Shown here: piece after piece, positions 37,898 through 45,645 of the stretch
Numbering within the stretch: position 1 is the stretch's first letter
Layout of the letters: each line of letters begins with the position of its first letter
DNA from: Granulosicoccus antarcticus IMCC3135
GTDB lineage: Bacteria; Pseudomonadota; Gammaproteobacteria; Granulosicoccales; Granulosicoccaceae
DNA: 64,000 bases
Assembly: GCF_002215215.1 (NCBI RefSeq)
Contig: NZ_CP018632.1
Location: 1,732,501-1,796,500, forward strand
Direction: 5' to 3'
Notes under the pieces: generated by a model
What the model was told of the DNA's origin: nothing
Seen by the model: the letters and a program-made list of their open reading frames with translations, nothing else
The model's database searches: none
Translations under genes and position numbers: made by a program

Positions 37898-38820
37898 GCC
37901 TGCTGTCCGATCGGTTGGAAGACTATCTGGTCATGCGTCGCGGTCTCGGCTTCAAACTGCAATCAGACGGAACCGCCCTTTTGTCGTTTGTCGAGTTCAT
38001 GGAACTCAACGATGCAATACACATCACCAACGAGCTAGCAATTTCGTGGGCAACCTCACCAAAGAATGTCAAGGCCAATCACTGGTCACGCCGCTTAGGG
38101 TTTGTGCGCGGATTTGCAAAATATTGCCGCGCCTTTGATCAGTGCTCTGAGGTTCCTCCGTCTCAGCTACTCCCCGCGTGCCAACAACGATCAAGCCCCT
38201 ACTTTTTCAGTGACGCTGACGTTAAGCAACTGCTGCAACGAAGTCTGGTACAAGACGATAGTGCTGGAGTATCAGGCAAAACTACTCATTGCATTCTCAG
38301 CCTCCTTTGTACAACCGGCCTGCGTATCAGCGAAGCCCTTCGACTAGATGTTGCTGACTTCGATGCCGAGCAGGGGGTTTTGTACGTGCGTGTTAGCAAG
38401 TTTGGCAAGTCACGATTGATTCCCTTGCACCCGTCGGTGGTAGCTCTGTTGATGGACTACCTTTCATCCGCTACAAGCATGACAACTGTATTTAAGCCGG
38501 TTGCCTTATTTCGCAACGCGAAGGCACAGAGACCATGCTATGACAACATATACCGACGGTTCCGTCGCTTATCGAATGACTTTCCCGATCAGCCGGGGCG
38601 CCGGCGTCCTCGATTGCATGATCTCCGGCATCGGTTCGCAGTAAAGACATTACTGAACTGGTACCACGATGGCACTGATGTTCAAAGTTGGCTGCCGGTA
38701 CTCTCTACGTACTTGGGACATGTCGAAGTGCGGGATACGTACTGGTACATCAGCGCATGTCCCGAGCTCATGGATGCTGCGCGGCGACGACTAGAGTCTC
38801 GCTGGGAGGGCAGATCATGA
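37894..38820 (+). CDS. RIT-1 tyrosine recombinase B
   Basis: 308 residues. Catalytic set: Arg in TTGLRISEALRL, Lys region KFGKSRLIPL, HxxR in LHDLRHRFAVKTLL, and LGHVEVRDTYWYI with the His and nucleophilic Tyr. It belongs to the second of three conserved recombinase types of RIT elements; the equivalent in RIT-2 is 52542-53456, with the same DTYWY ending. Both ends overlap neighbours by 4 bp, so the trio is one translational unit. Confidence 0.93.
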   Translation: MSLLSDRLEDYLVMRRGLGFKLQSDGTALLSFVEFMELNDAIHITNELAISWATSPKNVKANHWSRRLGFVRGFAKYCRAFDQCSEVPPSQLLPACQQRSSPYFFSDADVKQLLQRSLVQDDSAGVSGKTTHCILSLLCTTGLRISEALRLDVADFDAEQGVLYVRVSKFGKSRLIPLHPSVVALLMDYLSSATSMTTVFKPVALFRNAKAQRPCYDNIYRRFRRLSNDFPDQPGRRRPRLHDLRHRFAVKTLLNWYHDGTDVQSWLPVLSTYLGHVEVRDTYWYISACPELMDAARRRLESRWEGRS

Positions 38821-39815
38821 GCGTTGAATCGACTTTTCCCACGCTTTTAACCAAGTTTTTCAGTCAGCGGCTGATACAGCAAAAGCGTGTGAGTCCGCAC
38901 ACCATTAGCTCGTACAGAGATACGTTTCGTCTACTCCTACGATTTGCTTGCAGTGAACTGGGCAAAGATCCTTCAGCGCTGGCATGGGAAGATATTGATG
39001 CGCCGTTGATCTGTGCGTTTCTTGATCAGCAGGAACAGCAGAATGGTATTAGTCCCAAAACTCGCAATCTCCGCTTGAGCGCGATCCGATCCTTTTTTCG
39101 ATTTTCTTCATTTGAGTTACCTGAGCGGATGGCGCTCGTCCAACGTATCCTTGCTATCCCGCCCAAGCGCACGTTGCGAAGACAGATCGGCTACCTGTCG
39201 CGTACAGAGGTAGATGCCCTGCTTGCCGTGCCCGACCAGGAGACGTGGGCTGGTAGGCGTGATCACGCTTGGTTGATCACCGCCGTACAGACTGGACTTC
39301 GCGTCTCAGAATTGACGAGTCTCAAACGTAAGGACATCGAGTTAGGCACCGGAGCCTACGTGTACGTGGTTGGCAAGGGCCGTAAGGAGCGGTACACGCC
39401 GTTAACACGAGAGACGGTAACAGCGTTGAAGTCCTGGATGACGGAATCGGATACTTCGACAGAAGGTGTTCTCTTTCCCAGCTTGCGTGGAAAATCCATG
39501 AGCAATGATGGCATCCAGTATCTCCTGTCCAAGCATTGCAGGAAGGCTGCAACGCTGTGCCCTTCGTTACAAGACAAGCGAGTATCACCTCATCAGCTGA
39601 GACATACGGCTGCCATGGAGCTTTTGAAGGCAGGTGTTGATGTGACTGTAATCGCGCTCTGGCTTGGTCACGAGTCTCTCGACACCACACGGATCTACCT
39701 CGAGGCAGACCTGGAAATGAAACGGTGTGCCCTAGCGAAAACTACACCGCATCAGGCACAGACCGCAGGGTTCAAGGCCGATGACGCATTACTCGAATTC
39801 TTGAAATCATTGTGA
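38817..39815 (+). CDS. RIT-1 tyrosine recombinase C
   Basis: 332 residues from ATG 38817, which overlaps the previous stop (ATGA); the longer upstream frame is a shadow. XerC/D-like: Arg in TGLRVSELTSLK, Lys in VGKGRKERYTPL, HxxR in SPHQLRHTAAMELL, and LGHESLDTTRIYLEAD with His and Tyr. The homologue in RIT-2 (split into three pieces) restores to 329 residues. It ends 6 bp before the right terminal repeat. Confidence 0.93.
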   Translation: MSVESTFPTLLTKFFSQRLIQQKRVSPHTISSYRDTFRLLLRFACSELGKDPSALAWEDIDAPLICAFLDQQEQQNGISPKTRNLRLSAIRSFFRFSSFELPERMALVQRILAIPPKRTLRRQIGYLSRTEVDALLAVPDQETWAGRRDHAWLITAVQTGLRVSELTSLKRKDIELGTGAYVYVVGKGRKERYTPLTRETVTALKSWMTESDTSTEGVLFPSLRGKSMSNDGIQYLLSKHCRKAATLCPSLQDKRVSPHQLRHTAAMELLKAGVDVTVIALWLGHESLDTTRIYLEADLEMKRCALAKTTPHQAQTAGFKADDALLEFLKSL

Positions 39816-39820
39816 GAGCA

Positions 39821-39910
39821 ATACTATGCCGAGTGATTAGGAGTGCAGCCTACAGCTGTCATGCTTCTCAGAGTCAACTCGGCATAGTTTGATGCTCGGG
39901 ATAGTGGGGT
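39821..39910. repeat. Right terminal inverted repeat of RIT-1
   Basis: Inverse copy of 36529-36617. Inner CTATGCCGAG (39824-39833), then CATGCTTCTCAGAGTCAA, CTCGGCATAG (39879-39888), 7 bp, CTCGGGATAG (39896-39905) and GGGGT. The outermost hexamer TGGGGT (39905-39910) is the inverse of the ACCCCA target copy. Confidence 0.85.
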
Positions 39911-39936
39911 TTATGCCGAGCTCGGCATAAACCCCA
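39905..39936. repeat. 32-bp perfect palindrome at the right end of RIT-1
   Basis: Centre at 39920/39921: TGGGGT, TTATGCCGAG / CTCGGCATAA, ACCCCA. The inner 20 bp repeat the recombinase half-site TATGCCGAG of the terminal repeats head to head. The outer ACCCCA is the target copy. There is no such palindrome at the left end. Confidence 0.9.
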
Positions 39937-40311
39937 GTCGACCTGACCTTGTTCTCCTGGTAAGGTCTTCAGCCGAAGGTAAGCCTCCGGTGTCTTTCTC
40001 GGTCTCAGCTGCGACACATGCGCTCGGAACTGGCTCGAACTACCTGGATACCCACGTGAGCGTGCCATGACGAACAGCCGTGTGGCGCTCAACTTGGGAT
40101 ACTTCGCCAGCTCCTCCAGAATCATTGGATAATAGGGATCAACGATTGAGGCTTTGCGTGCCCGTTCCAGCTTCGGCAGCCCGGCCTGACACAGCACCCG
40201 ATCAACGGTGGTGTGATGAACGCCCAGCTGCACCGCGATGGTGTTGACACCCCAGTGTTCAACGAAGTGGTAGCGCAGAATCTTCGCCTCCATTTCTTTG
40301 TCGATGCTCAT
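39937..40311 (-). pseudogene. istA: IstA transposase, N-terminal part (split by RIT-1)
   Basis: Starts MSIDKEMEAKILRYHFVEHW with the helix-turn-helix region VNTIAVQLGVHHTTVDRVL and ends LPGEQGQVDW; the Asp in QVDW is the first DDE residue. The RIT-1 insertion follows within two codons. I use ATG 40311 rather than 40344 because the homologue at 61441 starts at the equivalent place. Confidence 0.9.
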
Positions 40312-40340
40312 GCTCTTCGGCCTCCTATACGGTCGAGCCC

Positions 40341-40778
40341 TCATGGCTCACGTGTCGAACGACGCCAATGAGGGCGTCGTGATGGAGAGCGGAGAAAGTC
40401 ACGTCGCAGAAATGGGTCGCATGGCCGAGCACAAAAGTGACAATGCAAGGCTGGTTGCCGAGATCTGTGACTGAGTGGCGATGCATCATCAACGTTCTCA
40501 GCTCTGAGAGGCAGTAAAGCAATGGCGTTGGGGCTGGGGGAACCCTGATGCGTTACTTTCTGCCTCTGACGCTCCCGATAGCGACGTTGACGAGCGGCAT
40601 TGGCGTGTCGGCCACGGCGGGTATTCTGATAGCGACGAGTTGCTCGTTTGAGCGATTCATGACGGGCTGCAGCCGCACAAATTGAAGGGCAGTAACGTTG
40701 GCCTCGATCACAGCTTTGGCAGATCAGACACTGCGCGTGGCAGCGAGCGCAATTGAATAACCGGCCGGAAGGCTTCAT
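40341..40778 (-). CDS. IS21-associated zinc-finger accessory protein
   Basis: About 145 residues. It has a Cys-rich start (FNCARCHAQCLICQSCDRG, QRYC), a very basic middle (HANAARQRRYRERQRQK) and a second Cys/His cluster near the end (LHCHFCARPCDPFLRRDFLR). The protein at 61438-61944 has the same two clusters and the same spacing. It is first in the four-gene order, 30 bp before istA. Two zinc-ribbon-like sites with a basic linker suggest DNA or RNA binding. I know of no assigned function. Confidence 0.75.
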   Translation of the reverse strand: MKPSGRLFNCARCHAQCLICQSCDRGQRYCPSICAAAARHESLKRATRRYQNTRRGRHANAARQRRYRERQRQKVTHQGSPSPNAIALLPLRAENVDDASPLSHRSRQPALHCHFCARPCDPFLRRDFLRSPSRRPHWRRSTREP

Positions 40779-41057
40779 CGGTGCTCTCAAGCCGATGAGT
40801 GCTGGATTTATACCCGGTCCAGTGAGACACTAAACGGGCTGTGCTAACGCACGGTTCGGGGCACGGCGTCAGTTTGGACTCCTACATCTTTGGCTGGCGC
40901 TGTGTCTTTCTCTTCGGCTTACCTGTGATACCGGAGAGTGCCTGCCTTGTCACCCCTGCAAAATATTTCCGAGTCGTCGAAACGGCACTTCAGCTGACAT
41001 CATCCGCTCGGGGTCCGCGGCAAATAGCCGCGGTATTAGGCTGGCAATAACACACCC

Positions 41058-41381
41058 GGACAAGCATCGGATCTAGAGGGCGCTGACGCACTGCTGCCAG
41101 GACTCACGGCCGGTGCGCTGCTGGCCGATCGAGCTTATGATGTCGAGGAACGCGTGCGTAAGCGATTGCGAGAGGCGAACACTGAGGCCGTTATTCCCAG
41201 TAAGAAGTCTCGCCTTGTAAAGATCGAACATGACCGTGATTTGTACAAAGCTCGACATCTGATCGAAAATTGCTTCGCTAAAATCAAGCAGTACCGTGCG
41301 ATTGCGACGCGCTACGACAAGCGAGCATGCAATTTTCTGGGAGCGATTCACTTGGTTGCCGCCATTGAATGGCTTAATTGA
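41058..41381 (+). pseudogene. IS5/IS427 transposase, second frame, 3' part
   Basis: Continues in phase from 34315: GQASDLEGADALLPGLTAGA, then LLADRAYDVEERVRKRL (second catalytic Asp) and YKARHLIENCFAKIKQYRAI (catalytic Glu). It ends AIEWLN and a stop 10 bp before the right end. All catalytic residues are present, so loss of the insert would probably restore a working transposase. Confidence 0.9.
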
Positions 41382-41394
41382 TGACAGGCCCTAG

Positions 41395-42976
41395 CCTGAA
41401 TATTTCACCAAGAGTTGGCGGAGCACCTGTAAAATTGTAGGCCGATCAAAGCTTTACAATCAAAAACAGGAGCGCCCCGCCAGTGTCAAATTGTACCCTC
41501 AAACGCAAGCTGAAAAAACGTAGCATCCAACTGGATTTCAGCGGTGGAGATGTCAGTGGCATTGGAGGGGTTGAACTGCTGCGGGCAGCCGATGATCGCC
41601 TCGGACTGTGCAAGGCGGCTTCCAGGCTTATGCACGACCCTCGCGATCAGAGTGGCGTGACACACCAGTGGGATGCGCTTGTGCGTCAACGTATTTTCGC
41701 TATAGCGGCAGGCTTTGCCGATTTGAATGACCATCAACAGTTGCGTCATGACGCCGCTTTGCAAAGTGCGGTCGGAGTGCTTGAGCCCATGGGTAGCGCT
41801 CCCACACTCTGCCGAATGGAAGCTGCTATCGCTCAGCATTCAACGGTACAAGCGAGAAAAACGGTGTTTGAGATGCATCGATTGATTCTGGAGCGATTCA
41901 TCGCCTCGTTTGATGAGCCTCCCAAGTCTTTGATTCTCGACTTTGATGGCACTGATGATCGTGTTCACGGTGAACAGCAAGGTCGGGCATACAACACACA
42001 CTACGATGGCTATGGCTTTCTGCCGCTCTACGTGTACTGTGGAGAGAAGCTGTTGGTCAGTTACCTACGCCCCATCAATCGCCCTGACGCCACTCATTCG
42101 GCAGCGGTGCTGTCGCTGCTGGTTAAAGGCATTCGAGCCCATTGGCCGCAGGTGAACATCGTTTTTCGTGGCGATGGGGGCTTTTACCGGCCGCTATTGC
42201 TGAGCTGGTGTGAGCGTCATGATGTTCGCTATATTGTGGGTTATACAACCAACAAGGTGCTGATGAGCGAGTGTCAGGTCAGCCGGGAGACACTGAGCAG
42301 TTGCTGGCTGTGGTTCGAGCACAAGGATGTGGATATTCCTGCACTCAAGGTATTCAAGGATATTGACTACCAGGCGGGTAGCTGGGTTCGCCCCCGCCGA
42401 GTCATTGCCAAAATGGAATACAACGAGATAGGACCCAATCAACGCTTTATCGTCACGGATCTGGTTGGCGAAGCTGAACAGCTCTATAGCGAGGTCTATT
42501 GCGAACGTGGGACCATGGAAAATCGGCACAAAGAGCTGCAGATGGGTCTATTTGCTGACCGTACAAGTTGCACAGCTTGGTGGAGCAACCAGCTGCGCGT
42601 GATGTTCTCCTCACTGGGGTATGTGTTATGGCAGACGGTGCGAGAGAAAGGATTGGCAGGAACCTCACTGGCCAGGGCCCAGGTATGGACGTTGCGCCAG
42701 CGCCTGGTCCATATCGGTGCCGTGGTGATCAGAAACACGCGACGGATTGTGATAAAGCTGAGTAGCGCGGCGTTAGAAAAAGAGAATTTTCTGATTGCGT
42801 TGCAACGTCTAGAAGCAGCGTAGCCATTGGCTATGAAATCTCTGGCCAGCCGAGATGGGGGAAAGGGGGCCTGTACCCGAAACTCAAAAAAATAGTCACT
42901 TTTGGTGCTATCGGCACTGATTTATGCTCAACAAGGTGACGTAGTTGCATTACTTGAGGCCGATGAAATATTCAGG
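41395..42976 (+). mobile_element. IS1380-family insertion sequence
   Basis: 1582 bp. Perfect 13-bp inverted repeats CCTGAATATTTCA (41395-41407) and TGAAATATTCAGG (42964-42976), flanked by 4-bp duplications CTAG (41391-41394 and 42977-42980). It landed at the extreme right edge of the IS5 element. The transposase frame is intact. Confidence 0.88.
41483..42823 (+). CDS. IS1380-family transposase
   Basis: 446 residues: KKRSIQLDFSGGDVSGIGGV at the start, LILDFDGTDDRVHGEQQGRA with the first catalytic Asp, VNIVFRGDGGFYRPLLLSWC with the second, and CERGTMENRHKELQMGLFAD with the Glu. This is the standard DDE layout of the family. The start GTG 41483 follows GGAG about 10 bp upstream. Confidence 0.93.
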   Translation: MSNCTLKRKLKKRSIQLDFSGGDVSGIGGVELLRAADDRLGLCKAASRLMHDPRDQSGVTHQWDALVRQRIFAIAAGFADLNDHQQLRHDAALQSAVGVLEPMGSAPTLCRMEAAIAQHSTVQARKTVFEMHRLILERFIASFDEPPKSLILDFDGTDDRVHGEQQGRAYNTHYDGYGFLPLYVYCGEKLLVSYLRPINRPDATHSAAVLSLLVKGIRAHWPQVNIVFRGDGGFYRPLLLSWCERHDVRYIVGYTTNKVLMSECQVSRETLSSCWLWFEHKDVDIPALKVFKDIDYQAGSWVRPRRVIAKMEYNEIGPNQRFIVTDLVGEAEQLYSEVYCERGTMENRHKELQMGLFADRTSCTAWWSNQLRVMFSSLGYVLWQTVREKGLAGTSLARAQVWTLRQRLVHIGAVVIRNTRRIVIKLSSAALEKENFLIALQRLEAA

Positions 42977-43334
42977 CTAGGTGCATCGCTTACATATCGT
43001 CTTGATATTGACTTGGCGTTTTAGCGACATTATCAGTTTCCATTAAATCTGCACATTCGATATGTCGAGTGGCAAGTCGCGATGAAACGTCAGAAGGTCT
43101 TGCGATTCCTCGCGAGACGGGGGCAGTTGATGCCACGTAGCATTTACTATGCCAGATACATGTAAACCGGCACGAGCTCATTGATCAATTGTACGTGTAC
43201 GATCGTAGGGCTTGAGGGCTAACATCAACAGTTTTAAGAGAATAGAAGTATAAGCATGCTCTGCGATAGGCACTCTGGCCCGCACTTTGCACTCTAACGC
43301 TCGTCATACTTGATTTTAAGCTGGAGACTGATCC
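42977..43334. other. Short region between the IS1380 element and the resumed polysaccharide operon
   Basis: 358 bp without a recognisable gene. A plus-strand frame without an early start reads YRLDIDLAF and stops; a second short frame reads MKRQKVLRFLARRGQLMPRS. Neither matches a family I know. A promoter for 43335 may lie here (TTAAGCTGGAG just before the start holds the ribosome site). Confidence 0.4.
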
Positions 43335-45182
43335 ATGAGGGGAGTTAGCAAACGAGCGGATAGCTCCGAGGAGCACATTGGACATTTCGTTCGAACCTGC
43401 TCGTCCAAAGAGGAAGTTGATGTTGAGTTTGTTCAATTTTTCAGGCAACTAGTTGACGGGCATGAGCCGGAACTATCCAGTATTTGTGAACTTGACACCT
43501 CCCAGAGGTTAGAGTTTGTCAAGCTGCTGTTCCAGTACGGCTTTTACGACCAAGTTATTCGAATTGCAGAGAATATCGAATTAAATGAACAAGAACGCCT
43601 CTTCGTCGTCGATGTATTCGAAGATCGAGCTCTCATGGAACTCGGTTACCTCAGTGAGTGTGTTGGTGTCAATTGTTTTTTGTACGGAGCGTTAGATCGG
43701 CTGGCTAACGAAGACCAGTGCACAATCGCTGACTTCGAGGATGTAGGCGAGGACAGTCTGCTGGCTGAGCTTAAGTCGATGGACTTTAACACTGACCTCG
43801 AACGTTTCTCTAAGCTTTATCACTACTTGTTCTCCAAGAAGGAGTTTAGGACCGATCCGTTCTTTGCTCTGCGAAAGCCGGCTCCTCTTATACTCAAGAA
43901 CCATCTACATTACCTCTATGAGGGAGCAAAGCTTAGCGGCGATTTTCGTCCCTACGTGCAGGCATGTACGGCCAAGAACTCTGACATATCGGATAAGTTG
44001 TTTCGCAATGAGCTCGCGCGAGTGGGGTCAGAGTTTTTCGAATCCTTAAGTGTCGCTTCGCTACAAAAGCTGGTGCGCCTTTTTGGACTAGACTATACTT
44101 TGGCGGGGATGCGTAGCGTGCAGTTTCCTCAAAATTTGCTGGTCGTACAACTTTTTAAAGCTGCAGCGGAACTTCGTCGATCGCGCCGTGTGACAAATTT
44201 CTCGCAGGTATCATCGTCTTCACCGAACCCCAAGAACACTGCGCTATGTATATCCGGGCAGTTGCGAGGCGCTGGAGAGTGTCTTCCCTACTGGTTTGAA
44301 GCATATACCAAGCGTGGCTACTCGACCTTCCTGACTACCTGGGAAGAGGTGGGCTATCCGAGCGGTGCCGAAGCGGGCCGATTGTCGAGAATGCTGCCCG
44401 ATTCCTTAGGCCCGCACTTCTCGAACCTCTCTGTCGAAGAATTTCAAGTCAGATATCCAACGGCGTTTGGATTGCTTCAGCCACAACAAAGCTCGCGAGA
44501 AGAGCTTGGTAGAATCCTCTCAAGCATTGGGCTGGATGACGAGAGCCTGTCGATTCGCTATTTGGATGAGTGCGAAATCGAGGAACGAGCGAAACGTTGT
44601 CGAGGTGAGGTAAGTCGTACGCATCTTAATCAAATCAAGATGTTTTTTAACATGCATAGCGTCCGCGTTCTGCTTGAGGAGCATGAACGAGAGAAGGGCG
44701 AGGCTTACGAGTGGGTTATTTGGGCGCGACCAGACTTCAGTGTTAGTAAGCTCGAGCTTGACGAATTTAAGGTAGAAGATCATGTGTATACGTCTCACGT
44801 ATCTGATGAGGGACGAATGCTTGACTATTGCATGATAATGCGACGCGATGATTTGTCAGTTTTTAGCGAGTGCTACTCTAATCTCATGTCTTCTGTACCT
44901 TCTCCGGTATTTGGTTACAACCACGGACCGCGCTTGATTACGGATGTTTTTTTAAGCCACGGTCTCAGTGCTATGGATATTCCCACAGCCCGCATCAACA
45001 GCGACGGGCTCAAGGCTTGGAGGCCGAAGGCATCTGCTGTCTATCTCGCTTTAAGGAAAGATATTGCTAATCTCGATCGAGAGAGCCAAATTGAGAGTGA
45101 TTTACTCGATGTTTTACGTGTATTGGAATCTCCGCAGAAGGCCAGTGATTGTATCGGATCGACCGAGGTCGCTCAGTCGTGA
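43335..45182 (+). CDS. Large protein with a glycosyltransferase-like C-terminal domain of unknown family
   Basis: 615 residues from ATG 43335, with CTGGAG upstream. Residues 1-300 are acidic and helical without motifs. From about 305 the sequence ALCISGQLRGAGECLPYWFE, then STFLTTWEEVGYP, LNQIKMFFNMHSVRVLL and YEWVIWARPDFSV, follows the order seen in a poorly characterised family of polysaccharide-locus transferases, in which the last segment looks like a GT-A acid motif. I cannot assign donor or fold with confidence. It opens the second part of the operon. Confidence 0.65.
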   Translation: MRGVSKRADSSEEHIGHFVRTCSSKEEVDVEFVQFFRQLVDGHEPELSSICELDTSQRLEFVKLLFQYGFYDQVIRIAENIELNEQERLFVVDVFEDRALMELGYLSECVGVNCFLYGALDRLANEDQCTIADFEDVGEDSLLAELKSMDFNTDLERFSKLYHYLFSKKEFRTDPFFALRKPAPLILKNHLHYLYEGAKLSGDFRPYVQACTAKNSDISDKLFRNELARVGSEFFESLSVASLQKLVRLFGLDYTLAGMRSVQFPQNLLVVQLFKAAAELRRSRRVTNFSQVSSSSPNPKNTALCISGQLRGAGECLPYWFEAYTKRGYSTFLTTWEEVGYPSGAEAGRLSRMLPDSLGPHFSNLSVEEFQVRYPTAFGLLQPQQSSREELGRILSSIGLDDESLSIRYLDECEIEERAKRCRGEVSRTHLNQIKMFFNMHSVRVLLEEHEREKGEAYEWVIWARPDFSVSKLELDEFKVEDHVYTSHVSDEGRMLDYCMIMRRDDLSVFSECYSNLMSSVPSPVFGYNHGPRLITDVFLSHGLSAMDIPTARINSDGLKAWRPKASAVYLALRKDIANLDRESQIESDLLDVLRVLESPQKASDCIGSTEVAQS

Positions 45183-45258
45183 GATTCGGTGTCGAATTTT
45201 TGAGGGTTGACGAAACGTTTAGTTTTTTTCATCTGGAAAGCTCGTTCAGGAGTCACTC

Positions 45259-45645
45259 ATGAAAAGGCTCGTAGTTGATCTGGACGATACCATCAGCTTC
45301 AACACGGAAGGTGACTATTCCACAGCGTCTTGCAACGCTTCTATGTTGATGCAGCTTCGCATTTACAAGGAGCTGGGTTTTGATGTCGTAATCAACACTT
45401 CGCGAAATATGAGAACATTCGATAGTAATGTCGGGAAGATCAACGCCATTACCTTGCCGATCATTATCGAGTGGCTGCGCAAACATGAGGTGCCCTACGA
45501 TGAGATATACACGGGAAAGCCGTGGTGCGGTTATGAGGGGTTTTACGTGGATGACAAGGCGGTAAGACCAGCCGAATTTGTCAGCATGACCTATGAGCAA
45601 ATACAGGCCGTCCTTGCCCGCGACACTCTTGAGGCTGGCTCGTGA
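45259..45645 (+). CDS. HAD-superfamily phosphatase-like protein of capsule type
   Basis: 128 residues from ATG 45259 with CAGGAG upstream. KRLVVDLDDTISF (residues 3-15) is HAD motif I with the nucleophilic Asp. FDVVINTSRNMRTF has the motif II Ser/Thr, and GFYVDDKAVRP supplies the acidic motif IV. The small size (no large cap) matches the short HAD proteins found in capsule loci, thought to dephosphorylate a precursor before nucleotide activation. The stop overlaps the next start (GTGA). Confidence 0.8.
   Translation: MKRLVVDLDDTISFNTEGDYSTASCNASMLMQLRIYKELGFDVVINTSRNMRTFDSNVGKINAITLPIIIEWLRKHEVPYDEIYTGKPWCGYEGFYVDDKAVRPAEFVSMTYEQIQAVLARDTLEAGS

Larger units (their letters stand above)
36535..39930 (+). 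mobile_element. RIT-type element 1 (three tyrosine recombinases in tandem)
   Basis: 3396 bp. Three overlapping recombinase genes lie between long inverted repeats, the hallmark of recombinase-in-trio (RIT) elements. Flanked by ACCCCA on the left (36529-36534) and right (39931-39936), a 6-bp duplication. At the right end only, TGGGGT plus a perfect 20-bp palindrome (39911-39930) separates the inverted repeat from the target. All three recombinases have intact catalytic residues, so it may be mobile. Confidence 0.9.
34316..41050 (-). mobile_element. Four-gene IS21-type element carrying a RIT element
   Basis: 6735 bp bounded by 7-bp duplications CACACCC (34309-34315 and 41051-41057). The ends share CCGCGGCTATTTGCCGCGGA as inverted copies at 34335-34354 and 41033-41014; this block is itself a hairpin. 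Minus-strand gene order is zinc-finger protein, istA (split by the RIT), istB, small acidic protein. Removing it with one CACACCC copy joins the IS5 transposase in frame (KLTP-GQASD). Confidence 0.92.
33840..41391 (+). mobile_element. IS5-family (IS427-type) element split by an IS21-type element
   Basis: The transposase is encoded in two frames (33879-34223, then 34220-34315 continued at 41058-41381), with an IS21-type element between. The right end carries GGGCCTGTCATC on the minus strand (about 41391-41380) and the left end GAGGCCTACAG (from about 33840), a weak inverted repeat. Exact ends and target duplication could not be fixed. Without the insert the element is about 0.8 kb, a normal size for this group. 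Confidence 0.7.

Noticed and set aside
36659-39815. Three tandem recombinases as an integron or phage integrase module
   Set aside because: No attC-like sites, cassette array or phage genes are nearby. The trio with 4-bp overlaps between long inverted repeats fits a RIT element.
39905-39936. 32-bp palindrome as a rho-independent terminator of the recombinase trio
   Set aside because: No T-run follows, the stem is only moderately GC-rich, and its inner part repeats the recombinase half-site of the element ends.
42899-43023. Open plus frame SLLVLSALIYAQQGDVVALL... crossing the IS1380 right end
   Set aside because: The 13-bp inverted repeat and CTAG duplication fix the IS end at 42976, so the continuous frame is most likely chance. 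It has no start codon.
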